Assembly: GCF_027579695.1 (NCBI RefSeq)
Contig: NC_083596.1
Coordinates: forward strand, 18,303,255 to 18,367,254
Direction: 5' to 3'
Length of the DNA stretch: 64,000 bases
Origin: Neoarius graeffei
Taxonomy: Eukaryota; Chordata; Actinopteri; Siluriformes; Ariidae
Within the stretch, counting starts at the first letter, position 1, and each line of letters starts with the position of its first letter. The position numbers were made by a program, and so were the translations under genes. This document shows positions 43,241-55,578 of this stretch, piece by piece. Below the pieces are notes generated by a model, which saw only the letters and a list, made by a program, of their open reading frames with translations, was not told the origin of the DNA and searched no databases.

Positions 43241-43709
43241 GAAGGTGAAATAACAAGTGCCCCCCCTACAGGCGCAATAGTGTATCATTTAAGGTGGAAC
43301 TGTGGAGTTGCCTTGGAAACTAACTTCTGCCTCACAACTAAAACTCGTGACCAAGGCGGATAAAAAAAAAGTTAAACAAACACTGTCGGAGGCGAAGTGA
43401 GCAGCTGACTAAACATTTAAGAAACCCACAACCGGAGCTCACTCAAAATTAGCAGCTGACTAATTTGTGTTTGTGAGGAGGACAGAAAACCGCTATATAT
43501 GACGAGATCTGCTCACATCTCTGCTGCACGCAAAGAGCACGCTCAACTCACTTCCGCATCTCCCTGCAGTCACGTGATCAGCGCGTGCCTCATGTCCAGC
43601 TGATGCGGAAGAAATTTGCAGCAGTGTTTGTGATGCACAGTGCTGCTATTAAAAAGCGCACTTATACATATTGGCTTTTACTACTGTTTTGACAACATAA
43701 AGAAAAGTA

Positions 43710-45066
43710 TTAAAGTGCCGTTCCACCATTGGATGTATTTTTTTGGCATAAAATACAATATATTTTATGACAACATGACTAGACAGAGAAATCTTTTAGC
43801 TTAAGCATAATTTTTTGACAACGACAAGTATATTAATTTTGCGACCAAAGTCACCTACCCTTTTTTTTTTGACATTTTTTTTAATTAAAGAAAAATCTAT
43901 TGGCAGTACATTACACAGTAACAAAAAAGAACAATGTCATTACTAGTAATTACAAATAAGCACATTAATAAAATTGTAATTGCTATTGCTATCAGGGGGT
44001 TACAGATTTACAGGCAAGTTAAAAATATATACAGAGTTCAGCACAAGCACTGATAGTCCTGTTAGCTTTCAAATTGGGGGAACACAGTATAGAATACACA
44101 TATTGGCTCATTTCATTCTGAAAGGCACAGAATGATGGCTTGCTGCCCAGGAATTTACCTCTGTGTATGTGATATTTAGCCATTAAAATGATAAGGTTAA
44201 TGATGTGTGTGTGTGTGTGTGTGTGTGTGCTACTGCGTGTTTCACAATCTGGGAGACCAAAAAGAACATCCTTCCAGTATAGTACAAATTTCTCCCCTGT
44301 TACATAAAACCACAAAGATCGTACCAAAAATCATACACAAAAGGGCAATACCAAAACAAGTGAATAACAGACTCAGGGTATGACTGAAAAAACGTACAAT
44401 TCTCTTCAATGTCAAGTTTGAATTTGGATTTAATGTAGGATTTAGCTGGATATATTCTATGTAATAACTTAAAAGTGACTTCTTTTACTTTATTGGAGAT
44501 AAGAAAACGGTTTGGCAGAAGCCAGACCTTCCTCCACTTTATATCCTTCACAAGTTGATTCCAGTAAACTACTGAGTGTGGTGGTCACCTACCCTTTTAA
44601 TTTCCGCGCGGTAGTGAAACGTGATGTCATCGGCAGGTTCCCCTTCTTGTGTACCACGTCACGTGTGACGTGGCACAGATTATCAGCAATGGCGGATAGA
44701 ACGCGATTGTCAGCTTCGGAAAAGAAGCGAAGGAAAATAGCAAGTGATGCCCAAAGGAGACGGTCGATGGTGAATATCGGCACAGCAATCGACAAGTGGA
44801 AATCGCGTTTTATCCACCATTGCTGATAATCTGTGCCACGTCGTACACAAGAAGGGGAACCTGCCGATGACATCACATTTCACTACCGCGCGGAAATTAA
44901 AAGGGTAGGTGACTTTGGTCGCGAAATTAATATACTTGTCGTTGTCAAAAAATTATGTTTGATATATCATTTTGAAGCTAAAAGATTTCTCTGTCTAGTC
45001 ATGTTGTCATAAAATATATTGTATTTTATGCCAAAGAATACATCCAGTGGTGGAATGGCACTTTAA
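43710..45066. mobile_element. TTAA-flanked fold-back element, complete copy
   Basis: The outer ends TTAAAGTGCCGTTCCACCA and TGGTGGAATGGCACTTTAA are inverted. The complementarity continues inward almost to the centre, with arms of about 270 bp once the L1 insert (43865-44583) is discounted. The apex is a unique loop of about 100 bp (about 44705-44805). From ATG 44690 the loop encodes MADRTRLSASEKKRRK and RRRSMVNIGTAIDKWKS, resembling the start of a multicopy fish ORF with an RVNIG-AF-RW motif. No transposase is present. Confidence 0.8.
43865..44583 (-). mobile_element. L1-type LINE 3' end inside the fold-back element
   Basis: Flanked by GTCACCTACCCTTTT at 43850-43864 and 44584-44598. The minus strand has the L1 tail: KVWLLPNRFLISNKV, FKLLHRIYPAK, HLFWYCP, then LFGL and NLIILMAKYHIHRGK. 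A (CA)n run lies at 44206-44229 and a poly(A) tail (poly-T on plus, 43857-43870) at the 3' end. 5' truncated. Confidence 0.9.
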
Positions 45067-45256
45067 ATCCAACTGGAGTTACTGGGAAATAGGATTGAGC
45101 ATCAATTTGCTTTAAAAAGTTGTTTCCCCCCTAAAAATTTTCCTTAAAAAAAAAAAAAAACACCCATATTATAAATTAATTCCAGGTTTGGCTCATCAGT
45201 CCTAGGACTGAAAGGAAAATCATCTACAACAATAGACAACTAACAATGATGTTACT

Positions 45257-45294
<38 letters not shown>

Positions 45295-46051
45295 CTAAAT
45301 GAATATAAATAAAAAAAAAAAGAGTTAAGACAGAGGAAACTGTTTTTGCGTTAAAAACAACTTCAAATGAGTTAAAAAATTAGTACAGTTGTTGTAATAA
45401 ATAAAGCAATACCTATGCATCAATGATGTCATCGGCAGGTTTCCCTTCTTGTGTACCACGTCACGTGTGACGTGGCACAGATTATCAGCAATGGCGGATA
45501 GAACGCAATTTCCACTTGTCGATTGCTGTGCCGATATTCACCATCGACCGTCTCCTTTGGGCATCACTTGCTATTTTCCTTTGCTTCTTTTCCGAAGCTG
45601 ACAATCGCGTTTTATCCACCATTGCTGATAATCTGTGCCGTACACAAGAAGGGGAACCTGCCGATGACATCACATTTCACTACCGCGCGGAAATTAAAAG
45701 GGTAGGTGACTTTGGTCGCGAAATTAATATACTTGTCGTTGTCAAAAAATTATGCTTGATATATCATTTTGAAGCTAAAAGATTTCTCTGTCTAGTCATG
45801 TTGTCATAAAATATATTGTATTTTATGCCAAAGAATACATCCAGTGGTGGAATGGCACTTTAAATCCAACTGGAGTTACTGGGAAATAGGATTGAGCATC
45901 AATTTGCTTTAAAAAAAAAAATTTTCCCCCCTAAAAATTTTCCTTAAAAAAAATCCACCCATATTATAAATTAATTCCAGGTTTGGCCCATCAGTCCTAG
46001 GACTGAAAGGAAAATCATCTACAACAATAGACAACTAACAATGATGTTACT

Positions 46052-46085
<34 letters not shown>

Positions 46086-46666
46086 CTAAATGAATATAAA
46101 TTTAAAAAAAAAAGAGTTAAGACAGAGGAAACTGTTTTTGCGTTAAAAACAACTTCAAATGAGTTAAAAAATTAGTACAGTTGTAATAAATAAAGCAATA
46201 CCTATGCATCAATGATGTCATCGGCAGGTTCCCCTTCTTGTGTACCACGTCACGTGTGACGTGGCACAGATTATCAGCAATGGCGGATAGAACGCGATTT
46301 CCACTTGTCGATTGCTGTGCCGATATTCACCATCGACCGTCTCCTTTGGGCATCACTTGCTATTTTCCTTTGCTTCTTTTCCGAAGCTGACAATCGCGTT
46401 CTATCCGCCATTGCTGATAATCTGTGCCACGTCACACGTTACGTGGTACACAAGAAGGGGAACCTGCCGATGATATCACGTTTCACTACCGCGCGGAAAT
46501 TAAAAGGGTAGGTGACTTTGGTCGCGAAATTAATATACTTGTCGTGGTCAAAAAATTATGTTTGATATATCATTTTGAAGCTAAAAGATTTCTCTGTCTA
46601 GTCATGTTGTCATAAAATATATTGTATTTTATGCCAAAGAATACATCCAATGGTGGAATGGCACTT
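44622..46666. repeat. Three tandem units: partial fold-back element plus spacer
   Basis: The unit running from GATGTCATCGGCAGG through the loop and right arm to the terminal TTAA, followed by a spacer of about 360 bp, occurs at 44622, 45425 and 46213 (period about 790-800). The spacer has TCCAACTGGAGTTACTGGG, a (CA)n run and AATAAATAAAGCAATACC. The third unit lacks the spacer. The loop of units 2 and 3 is the reverse complement of that in unit 1. The (CA)n lengths differ slightly. Confidence 0.88.
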
Positions 46667-46847
46667 TAATACTGAATCCTGTCAGAAAAGTCCCTTAGTT
46701 CTAGTCTTTCCTTCATACTTCAAAGTTTTAATTTATAGATTCTAGTGAGCAACATTAATTATGCTAAAGATTTGTATTTTAAATTAAACCACCCAATAAA
46801 TATAATGTTAGTGAGCTAGGTATTTGACTAACTAACCAACTAACCAG

Positions 46848-47211
46848 GGTGGCACAGTGGTGTAGTGGTTAGCACTGTCACCTCATAGCAAGAAGGTTCT
46901 GGGTTCAAGCCCTGTGGCCGGCGAGGGCCTTTCTGTGCAGAGTTTGCATGTTCTCCCCGTGTCTGTGTGGGTTTCCTCCGGGTGCTCTAGTTTCCCCTAC
47001 AGTCCAAAGACATGCAGGTTAGGTTAACTGGTGACTCTAAATTGACCGTAGGTGTGAATGGTTGTCTGTGTCTATGTGTCAGCCCTGTGATGACCTGGCG
47101 ACTTGTCCAGGGTGTACCCCGCCTTTTGCCCGTAGTCAGCTGGGATAGGCTCCAGCTTGCCTGCGACCCTGTAGAACAGGATAAAGCGGCTAGAGATGAT
47201 GAGATGAGATG
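46848..47211 (+). mobile_element. V-SINE, first of four in array
   Basis: Full length. Preceded by the 70-bp flank (TTAAACCACCCAATAAATAT to CTAACCAACTAACCA) that is repeated before later members. Confidence 0.9.
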
Positions 47212-47237
47212 AGCTAGGTATTTGACCAACTAACCAT

Positions 47238-47572
47238 GGCGGCACAGTGGTGTAGGGGTTAGCACTGTTGCCTCACAGCAAGAAGGTTCTGGGTTCGAGC
47301 CCAGTGGTCAATGGGGGCCTTCCTGTGTGGAGTTTGCATGTTCTCCCCGTGTCTGCATGGGTTTCCTCTGGGTGCTCCGGTTTCCCCTACAGTCCAAAGA
47401 CATGCGTCCAAAGACGTGAGTGTGAATGGTTGTTTGTCTCTGTATCAGCCCTGTGATGACCTGGCGACTTGTCCAGGGTGTACCCCGCCTCTCGCCCATA
47501 GTCAGCTGGGATAGGCTCCAGCTTGCCTGCGACCCTGTAGGACAGGATAAGTGGCTACAGATAATGGATGGA
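47238..47572 (+). mobile_element. V-SINE, second of four in array
   Basis: The TAAATTGACCGTAGG segment is deleted (47404-47420). Flanked by CTAGGTATTTGACCAACTAA. Confidence 0.88.
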
Positions 47573-47649
47573 TTTGTATTTTAAATTAAACCACCCAATA
47601 AATATAATGTTAGTGAGCTAGGTATTTGACTAACTAACCAATTAACCAG

Positions 47650-47998
47650 GGCGGCACGGTAGTGTAGTGGTTAGCACTGTCGCCTCACAGCAAGAAGGTT
47701 CTGAGTTCGAGCCCAGCAGCTGATGAGGGCCTTTCTGTGTGGAGTTTGCATGCTCTCTCCATGTCCGCATGGGTTTCCTCCAGATGCTCCGGTTTGCTCC
47801 ACAGTCCAAAGGCATGCAGGTTAGGCTAATTGGTGGCTCTAAAGTGAGTGTGAATGTGTCTCTGTGTTAGCCCTGTGATAACCTGGCCACTTGGCCAGGG
47901 TGTACCCCGCCTCTTGGCCATAGCTGGGATAAGCTCCAGCTTGCCTGCGACCCTGTAGGACAGGATAAGCGGCTACAGATGATGGATGGATGGATGGA
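47650..47998 (+). mobile_element. V-SINE, third of four in array
   Basis: More diverged head and tail (GGATGGATGGATGG). Flanked on both sides by the ATTTTAAATTAAACCACCCA unit. Confidence 0.88.
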
Positions 47999-48066
47999 TT
48001 TGTATTTTAAATTAAACCACCCAATAAATATAATGTTAGTGAGTTAGGTATTTGACCAACTAACCA

Positions 48067-48396
48067 GGGCAGCATGGTGGTGTAGTGGTTAGCACTGTTG
48101 CCTCACAGCAAGAAGGTTCTGGGTTCGAGCCCAGCGGCCGACAAGGGCCTTTCTGTGTGGAGTTTGCATGTTCTCTCTGGGTGCTCCGTTTTCCCTCACA
48201 GTCCAAAGGCATGCAGGTTAGGCTAATTGGTGGCTCTAAAGTGATTGTGAATGGTTGTCTGTGTCTCTGTGTTAGCCCTGTGATGACCTGGTGACTTGTC
48301 CAGGGTGTATCCTGCCTCTCGCCCATAGTCAGCTAAGATAGGCTCCAGCTTGCCTGCGACCCTGTACAGGATAAGTGGCTACAGATAATGGATGGA
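48067..48396 (+). mobile_element. V-SINE, fourth of four in array
   Basis: Internal deletion at the GTGTCTGCGTGGGTTTCC segment. The downstream flank ACCAACTAACCAAC ends the array. From 48397 to 48797 nothing is recognised. Confidence 0.88.
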
Positions 48397-48809
48397 CCAA
48401 CTAACCAACATGTCTTTCATACCAAAGAGCAGGGTTGGACCTGGGTTATTTGACCAATGTTCAACCCTTCTTTTGTCAATTCAAACCAAGAAAGTCAACA
48501 CGGGTTAAACCCAGGTCATGATGATTCAGACAGAACCTGAGACACAACCCGAGAGAGATGCATAACAACTAACTCACAGGCTGGAAATAGAATTTTTTTT
48601 AATGTGAGAGAAAATAATAGTAGGAAAACAACCGAGTGAATTGGAGCTTAGAATGCTAAGAAACAGGTCCCAGATGGTCAAAACTAAGAATAAGTCGTAG
48701 ACCGATAGATGAAAGGTGGACATGAGGTAACCCTAAGTTTAAACTGAGGTAGCCCGAAGTTCAAAGGGACAGGAGACAATGGCAGAGATGAGATTAGAAG
48801 AAAATAAGT

Positions 48810-49168
48810 CTCATCTCATTATCTCTAGCCGCTTTATCCTTCTACAGGGTCGCAGGCAAGCTGGAGCCTATCCCAGCTGACTATGGGCGAAAGGCAGGGT
48901 ACACCCTGGACAAGTTGCCAGGTCATCACAGGGCTGACACATAGACACAGACAACCATTCACACTCACAGTCAATTTAGAGTCACCAGTTAACCTAACCT
49001 GCATGTCTTTGGACTGTGGGGGAAACCGGAGCACCCGGAGGAAACCCACACGGACATGGGGAGAACATGCAAACTCCGCACAGAAAGGCCCTCGCCGGCC
49101 CCGGGGCTCGAACCCAGGACCTTCTTGCTGTGAGGTGACAGCGCTAACCACTACACCACCGTGCCGCC
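48810..49168 (-). mobile_element. V-SINE with perfect 11-bp target duplication
   Basis: Flanked by AGAAAATAAGT at 48798-48808 and 49169-49179. Confidence 0.92.
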
Positions 49169-49179
49169 AGAAAATAAGT

Positions 49180-50037
49180 GAAAAAAGTAATTAATAAACC
49201 ATGGATGATGTAAAGGGAATTCAACGATAATGTATGAAAATGTAAAAATGGTGGTCAAGACTGAAAAAAATCAGTCATGCCTGGAATGAGATTCACACTC
49301 GGACAAACTGGCTCACTTCCTGACTCCATTCCAGAAATGAACTCTGGGATCACTTCCTTCCTGGGATGGACTCATGGTTCTGTGTGTGTGGGGTTTTTTT
49401 TGGTTTGTTTTTGGGACTAAGAAGAACTCCAGACGTTTTGAATCCTTGCTGTAGTACATTTAATTAGGTTTCAATTTTAAGTTTTACAAACAATAATTAA
49501 AATAATTTAAAAGAAGTGGGAGCAACATGGACTTAAGGACAGGACCCATTCTAGGTGCATTTTCCCACCACACATGCTTCTATGTACGTATATTTAGTGA
49601 GGATTATTAGACACATGATAAAGATTGACGGGTGCTGTGAGATTTCTTGAGGAGTAAAAAGGTTGCAAAAGCTCAACCAAAGTTTATCAACGTCTCTTTG
49701 TTAAATGTGCCTTATATACATCACACACCATCTGTCAGCTTGATCACAGTACAGTTACAGGACACCAGAACATTTGCACATATTATATTTTATATTTTTT
49801 AGGGCAGGTTTATATCTAGAGCTCTCTGAATATGACTATGAGTGAGTATGTTGTATATTTTATTCCTTGTGATTTTTGGTACAGTGGGTCTTTTTACCTG
49901 AACATCCCAAAGTCAGAGATGAAAACCTGTCTTGGCCCAGTTGTAGGCCTCTTGTACTTATTTATTTCAGTGTAGGGAAAATAAGCTCAAGTTTAATTTT
50001 AAATGACAGTACAGAATTATTATGTAACCTGTATGTA
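49180..50037. other. No feature recognised
   Basis: AT-rich sequence without exon, repeat family or long ORF that I can identify. Confidence 0.4.
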
Positions 50038-51648
50038 CAGTGGTGCTTGAAGGTTTGCAAACCCTTTAGAATTGTCTATATTTCTGCATAAATATGACCT
50101 AAAACATCATTAGATTTTCACACGAGTCCTAAAAGTAGATAAAGAGAACCCAGTTAAACAAATGAGACAAAAATATTATACTTGGTCATTTATTTATTGA
50201 GGAAAATGATCCAATATTACATATCTGTGAGTGGCAAAAGGATGTGAACCTTTGCTTTCAGTATCTGGTGTGACCCCCTTGTGTAGCAATAACTGCAACT
50301 AAACATTTCCGGTAACTGTTGATCAGTGCTGCACACCGGCTTGGAGGAATTTTAGCCCATTCCTCCATACAGAACAGCTTCAACTCTGGGATGTTGGTGG
50401 GTTTCCTCACATGAACTGTTCACTTCAGGTCCTTCCACAACATTTCGATTGGATTAAGGTCAGGACTTTGACTTGGCCATTCCAAAACATTAATTTATTC
50501 TTCTTTAACCATTCTTTGGTAGAACAACTTGTGTGCTTAGGGTCATTGTCTTGCTGCATGACCCACCTTCTCTTGAGATTCAGTTCATGGACAGATGTCC
50601 TGACATTTTCCTTTAGAATTCGCTGGTATAATTCAGAATTAATGAGTTCATTCAATGATGGCAAGCCGTCTTGGCCCAGATGCAGCAAAACAGGCCCAAA
50701 CCATGATACTACCACCACCATGTTTCACAGATGGGATAAGATTCTTATGCTGGAATGCAGTGTTTTCCTTTCTCCAAACATAACGCTTCTAATTTAAAAC
50801 AAAAAGTTCTATTTTGGTCTCATCCGGCCACAAAACATTTTTCCAATAGTCTTCTAGCTTGTCCACATGATCTTTAGCAAACTGCAGACGAGCAGGAATG
50901 TTCTTTTTGGAGAGCAGTGGCTTTCTCCTTGCAACCCTGCCATGCACACCATTGTTGTTCAGTGTTCTCCTGATGGTGGACTCATGAATATTAACATTAG
51001 CCAATGTGAGAGAGGCCTTCAGTTGCTTAGAAGTTACCCTGGGGTCCTTTGTGACCTCGCTGACTATTCCACGCCTTGCTCTTAGAGTGATCTTTGTTGG
51101 TCGACCACTCCTGGGAAGGGTAACAATGGTCTTGAATTTCCTCCATTTGTACACAATCTGTCTGACTGTGGATTGGTGGAGTCCAAACTCTTTAGAGATG
51201 GTTTTGTAACCTTTTCCAGCCTGATGAGCATCAACAACGCTTTTACTGAGGTCCTCAGAAATCTCCTTTGTTCGTGCCATGATACACTTCCATAAACGTG
51301 TGTTGTGAAGATCAGACTTTGATAGATCCCTGTTCTTTAAATAAAACAGGGTGCCCACTCACACCTGATTATCATCCCATTGATTGAAAACACCTGACTC
51401 TAATTTCACCTTCAAATTAACTGCTAATCCTAGAGGTTCACATACTTTTGCCACTCACAGAAATGTAATATTGGATCATTTTCCTCAATAAATAAATGAC
51501 CAAGTATAATATTTTTTGTCTCATTTGTTTAACTGGGTTCTCTTTATCTACTTTTAGGACTTGTGTGAAAATCTGATGATGTTTTAGGTCATATTTATGC
51601 AGAAATATAGAAAATTCTAAAGGGTTCACAAACTTTCAAGCACCACTG
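50038..51648 (-). mobile_element. Tc1-like transposon, nearly complete, frame broken
   Basis: Inverted ends CAGTGGTGCTTGAAGGTTTG and, inverted, CAGTGGTGCTTGAAAGTTTG are flanked by TA. From the ATG near 51280 the transposase reads MARTKEISEDLSKSVVDAHQ, KWRKFKTIVTLPRSGRP (DNA-binding half) and VLWPDETKIELF (first Asp). In other frames follow HGGGSIMVWACF, VMQQDNDPKHTS (second Asp) and SPDLNPIE-like sequence around 50440-50460 with a frameshift. Stops after FVLN (50789) and later shifts make it inactive. A truncated sister is at 53089-53826. Confidence 0.9.
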
Positions 51649-52009
51649 TACCTATTTGTCCAGTGAAATGGTTTAATAGTTTTCTTGTAACAATACTGCA
51701 GTGAAATTCTTCTTAATGCACGGTTAAGGAAAGTTTTGGTTCTGTGTTAGGGAAAAGTTTAATTTTTAAATCTAGGTAGAAGTCCATATAATTTATGGAC
51801 TGAAATATAAGCAATGATAGGCAAAGCAGCTGAACTTTATTTAGAAAAACATTTATTTCTCAAGGTCAAGGTCTTTTTTATTTGTCATTTAAACCATTCC
51901 CCAGACTAAGCAGAATAAAACACAACTAACTATGACACATGCAAGATATACAACACAAAAACAAAAAAGGGTGAATGAGAATATTTAAATGCAATAACTA
52001 ACATAACAG

Positions 52010-52406
52010 GTGGCACGGTGGTGTAGTGGTTAGCGCTGTCGCCTCACAGCAAGAAGGTCCGGGTTCGAGCCCCCGTGGCTGGCGAGGGCCTTTTTGTGTG
52101 GAGTTTGCATGTTCTCCCCGTGTCCGCGTGGGTTTCCTCCGGGTGCTCCGGTTTCCCCCACAGTCCAAAGACATGCAGGTTAGGTTAACTGGTGACTCTA
52201 AATTGAGCGTAGGTGTGAATGTGAGTGTGAATGGTTGTCTGTGTCTATGTGTCAGCCCTGTGATGACCTGGCGACTTGTCCAGGGTGTACCCCGCCTTTC
52301 GCCCGTAGTCAGCTGGGATAGGCTCCAGCTTGCCTGCGACCCTGTAGAACAGGATAAAGCGGCTAGAGATAATGAGATGAGATGAGATGAGATGAGATGA
52401 GATGAG
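52010..52406 (+). mobile_element. V-SINE, full length
   Basis: Flanked by AACTAACATAACA (51996-52008) and AACTAAAATAACA (from 52407), one mismatch. Long ATGAG tail. Confidence 0.92.
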
Positions 52407-52407
52407 A

Positions 52408-53088
52408 ACTAAAATAACAATATTACAGTGTAATCAGTGTTTGGTGGTTGAACAGATGAAAAGACTGTCACCTGAAATGAGCCGGTAAATTTAAGTGGTG
52501 GATTTGGAATTTACAAGAAAAGCTGCACCACATTATCAATGTTTGGAAATTCTAGGCCTACTTGGTTTTGTAGCTTTGCCTTGAAGAATCTACTGAAGAG
52601 AGCTGCTGTGGCAGCTCGAGTCAGTCAGCTGTAGTGGTCAGAAATATTCAGACGGCTGTAGTGCTTCAGAAGTGAGTAGGCGGGCAAAGTTGGGTCTCTT
52701 GGCCGGTCACAAGGAAGCTGAAAGCAGTTTTCGAATGATGGTCTTGTTCAAGGAATTTTGGCTTTGCATGTTAATTACTGTGGTGGAAAAATTAATAAAG
52801 CACCTCGAGACTGCTAGGAAAAAGCAAGCAGAAATTATTACACTCTTGCAAGAGCCAGCCTCCCAGCAATGAAATCACAGCGTTTCACCCCGAGAAGCAC
52901 TTTCTATTATCACACACTCTCTTTTATACAGTCACAATAAACAAGACTTGCATATCAGATGTTTCCCTGTTTATCTTTTGTCCTGGTTGGGGTGTTAGGT
53001 CTCGGCATCCTCTCTATCGCTACCTCGCTATCTTTATCTCTGCTAATAACAAAGCTATGTTTACACATACACATGTTTACAATAACCT
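52408..53088. other. No feature recognised
   Basis: A 66-codon frame (52672-52872, +) contains KLIKHLETARKKQAEIITLL, which could form a helix, but no family is recognised. The sequence is otherwise featureless. Confidence 0.3.
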
Positions 53089-53826
53089 TTTGGAGAGCAG
53101 TAGCTTTCCCCTTGCTGCCCTGCCATGCACACCATTGTTGTTCAGTGTTCTCCTGATGGTGGACTCATGAACATTAACATTAGCCAATGTGAGAGAGGCC
53201 TTCAGTTGCTTAGAAGTTACCCTGGGGTCCTTTGTGACCTCGCCGACTATTACACACCTTGCTCTTGGAGTGATCTTTGTTGGTCGACGACTCCTGGGGA
53301 GGGTAACAATGGTCTTGAATTTCCTCCATTTGTACACAATGTGTCTGACTGTGGATTGGTGGAGTCGAAACTCTTTAGAGATGATTTTGTGACCTTTTCC
53401 AGCCTGATGAGCATCAACAACGCTTTTTCTGAGCTCCTCAGAAATCTCCTTTGTTTGTGCCATGATACACTTCCACAAATGTGTTGTGAAGATCAGACTT
53501 TGACAGATCCCTGTTCTTTAAATTAAACAGGGTGCCCACTCACACCTGATTGTCATCCCATTGATTAAAAACGCCTGACTCTAATTTCACCTTCAAATTA
53601 ACTGCTAATCCTAGTGGTTCACATATTTTTGCCACTCACAGAAATGTAATATTGGATCATTTTCCTCAATAAATAAATGACCAAGTACAATATTTGTCTC
53701 ATTTTTTTAACTGGGTTCTCTTTATCTACTTTTAGGACTTGTGTGAAAATCTGATGATGTTTTAGGTCATATTTATGCAGAAATATAGAAAATTCTAAAG
53801 GGTTCACAAACCTTCAAGCACCACTG
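53089..53826 (-). mobile_element. Truncated Tc1-like copy
   Basis: Same family as 50038-51648. It keeps one end (CAAGCACCACTG followed by TA) and the N-terminal DNA-binding half (ATG near 53463: MAQTKEISEELRKSVVDAHQ). Its inner boundary is at about 53089, after TTGGAGAGCAGTAGC; the catalytic half is missing. Confidence 0.88.
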
Positions 53827-55332
53827 TAGGTGTTTGCTGACACGAAAAAGGCCTTCAAGCTGAGGAGGCTTGAGTCCATTTTAACAAAGAAAAATTACTA
53901 CTAATCCAGTGTTCCTTATGGATTTGAGTCTGGGTTTGATCCCAAAACGATTAGCCATATAGGGTGCTGCCAAAACAGAGCAACTTGGACCAGAATTCTC
54001 TCTGTAAATTAACTGTAAACCCAGCCATCTCCTGTTGGCATGGAACAGTGTCCAGTTCGATAGTATGCACAATATCTTCGCTAGTATGCATCTTAATTCG
54101 ATAAATTTACATGTTAGGAGCTGATGGCTTTGTCAGTGATTGTGAATAAGTATAGCTCCGTCCACAGCTTCTATCCTGTATGATGTTGCTGGTGCCTGTA
54201 GAAGGCTCTCAGGTCATTAAAACGTTTCCCACACTGCGAGCACTGATGCGGCCTCTCTCCTGTATGAATGCGTTGGTGTATCGGAAGACTATTCTTTTGA
54301 CTAAAACTCTTCCCACACTTTTCACAGTGATGCGGCGTCACTCCTGTGTGGACGCACTGGTGTTGTCCGAGAAGACTTTGTCGCACAAAACTCTTCCCAC
54401 ACTCTCCACAGTAATACGGCTTCACTCCTGTGTGGATGCGTTGGTATCGTTGGAGATCACCTTGAAAACGAAAACTCTTCCCACACTGTTCGCAGCAGTA
54501 CGGCTTTTCTCCTGTGTGGATGTGCTTGTGCTGTTGGAGAGAACTCCAACAAGCAACACTCTTCCCATACTCTCCACACTGATACGGCTTTTCTCCTGCA
54601 CTGTAAAAAATGACTGTAGAATTAACAGTGAATTTATGTAAAATCATGACATAAAAAAACTGTAAATACAAAAACAATGAAGCAGTGTGTAATTTACATC
54701 AATATACTGTAAAACTCCTAACCAAATACCACTGTTAATTTAACAGTAAGAATATGTTGAATTGATCATATTTTTTTGTAGAATTTACAAATTGTTGTAG
54801 TTTAAACACAGACAAACTGGAATACTAAAACAGAATGTGATAGTTAAAATTACATCATTGCCCTGTTAAAAAAATAAAAAAACGTCAGTAGAGGCTCTCC
54901 GGCACATTTCGTAAAACTCTAAATCAAATAAAATATCTGTCTGGTAGATCATTGCTTGTAACCATCATACATTGAATCCCGGTGAAATGTTCATGCAATC
55001 ATTGTTTATTGTACAATGAATATCCGTAAAATTAACAGTTATGTATTGATTATTGTACATTAAATACCTGTAAAATTTACATTTAGTTATCATTAATTGT
55101 ACATGGAATCCCAGTGAAATGTAGCCTAGTAAACTAGACCCACCCGCCTAGCGGCCAAAAATATTTTTTGCCTGCGAGTGGGTCTAGCCTCGCACCATAT
55201 CAACAAAACACCCCAGGCATCAAATCGTGCCCGCCAATCACAACGCAAGGTTTTTGTTTGGATTCTTTGGGCGGGCTTTTTTCAGGAGTGACGACAAAGC
55301 TGTGCGACGCTGGAGAAAGCACAACAGGAAAG

Positions 55333-55578
55333 ATGGCTACGGCTATTGAACAGCGCACGTTTGACTCCGCTTTGGAATCAGTTTTAGAAGAATTAGACTT
55401 GGAGTTTTCGTTGAAACATGAGCAGGAAGAGGCTCTCCGCTCATTCCTTTTCAAGAAGGACGTTTTCGCTGTTTTGCCGACCGGCTATGGCAAAAGTCTG
55501 ATCTACCAGCTGGCTCCGCTCGTAGCCAAAAGGATGGGGCTAGTTTGTGCAGTACGAAGAATTAATAAACAGCTTTGA
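55333..55578 (+). pseudogene. RecQ-like helicase N-terminal fragment, transposon-borne
   Basis: The frame MATAIEQRTFDSALESVLEE continues FSLKHEQEEALRSFL and VFAVLPTGYGKSLIYQL. The Walker A motif TGYGKS and the preceding F-x-Q-like region are those of superfamily 2 RecQ-type helicases, of a kind multicopy in fish. After LVAKRMGL the helicase sequence stops and the frame ends VCAVRRINKQL-stop, so motifs Ia to VI are missing. An AATAAA overlaps the last codons (about 55561). The upstream in-frame Met at 55168 lies in element-end sequence and is unlikely to be used. Confidence 0.65.

Noticed and set aside
52672..52872. Small helical protein (66 codons)
   Set aside because: No homology recognised, no splice or promoter context; kept only as an unassigned frame.
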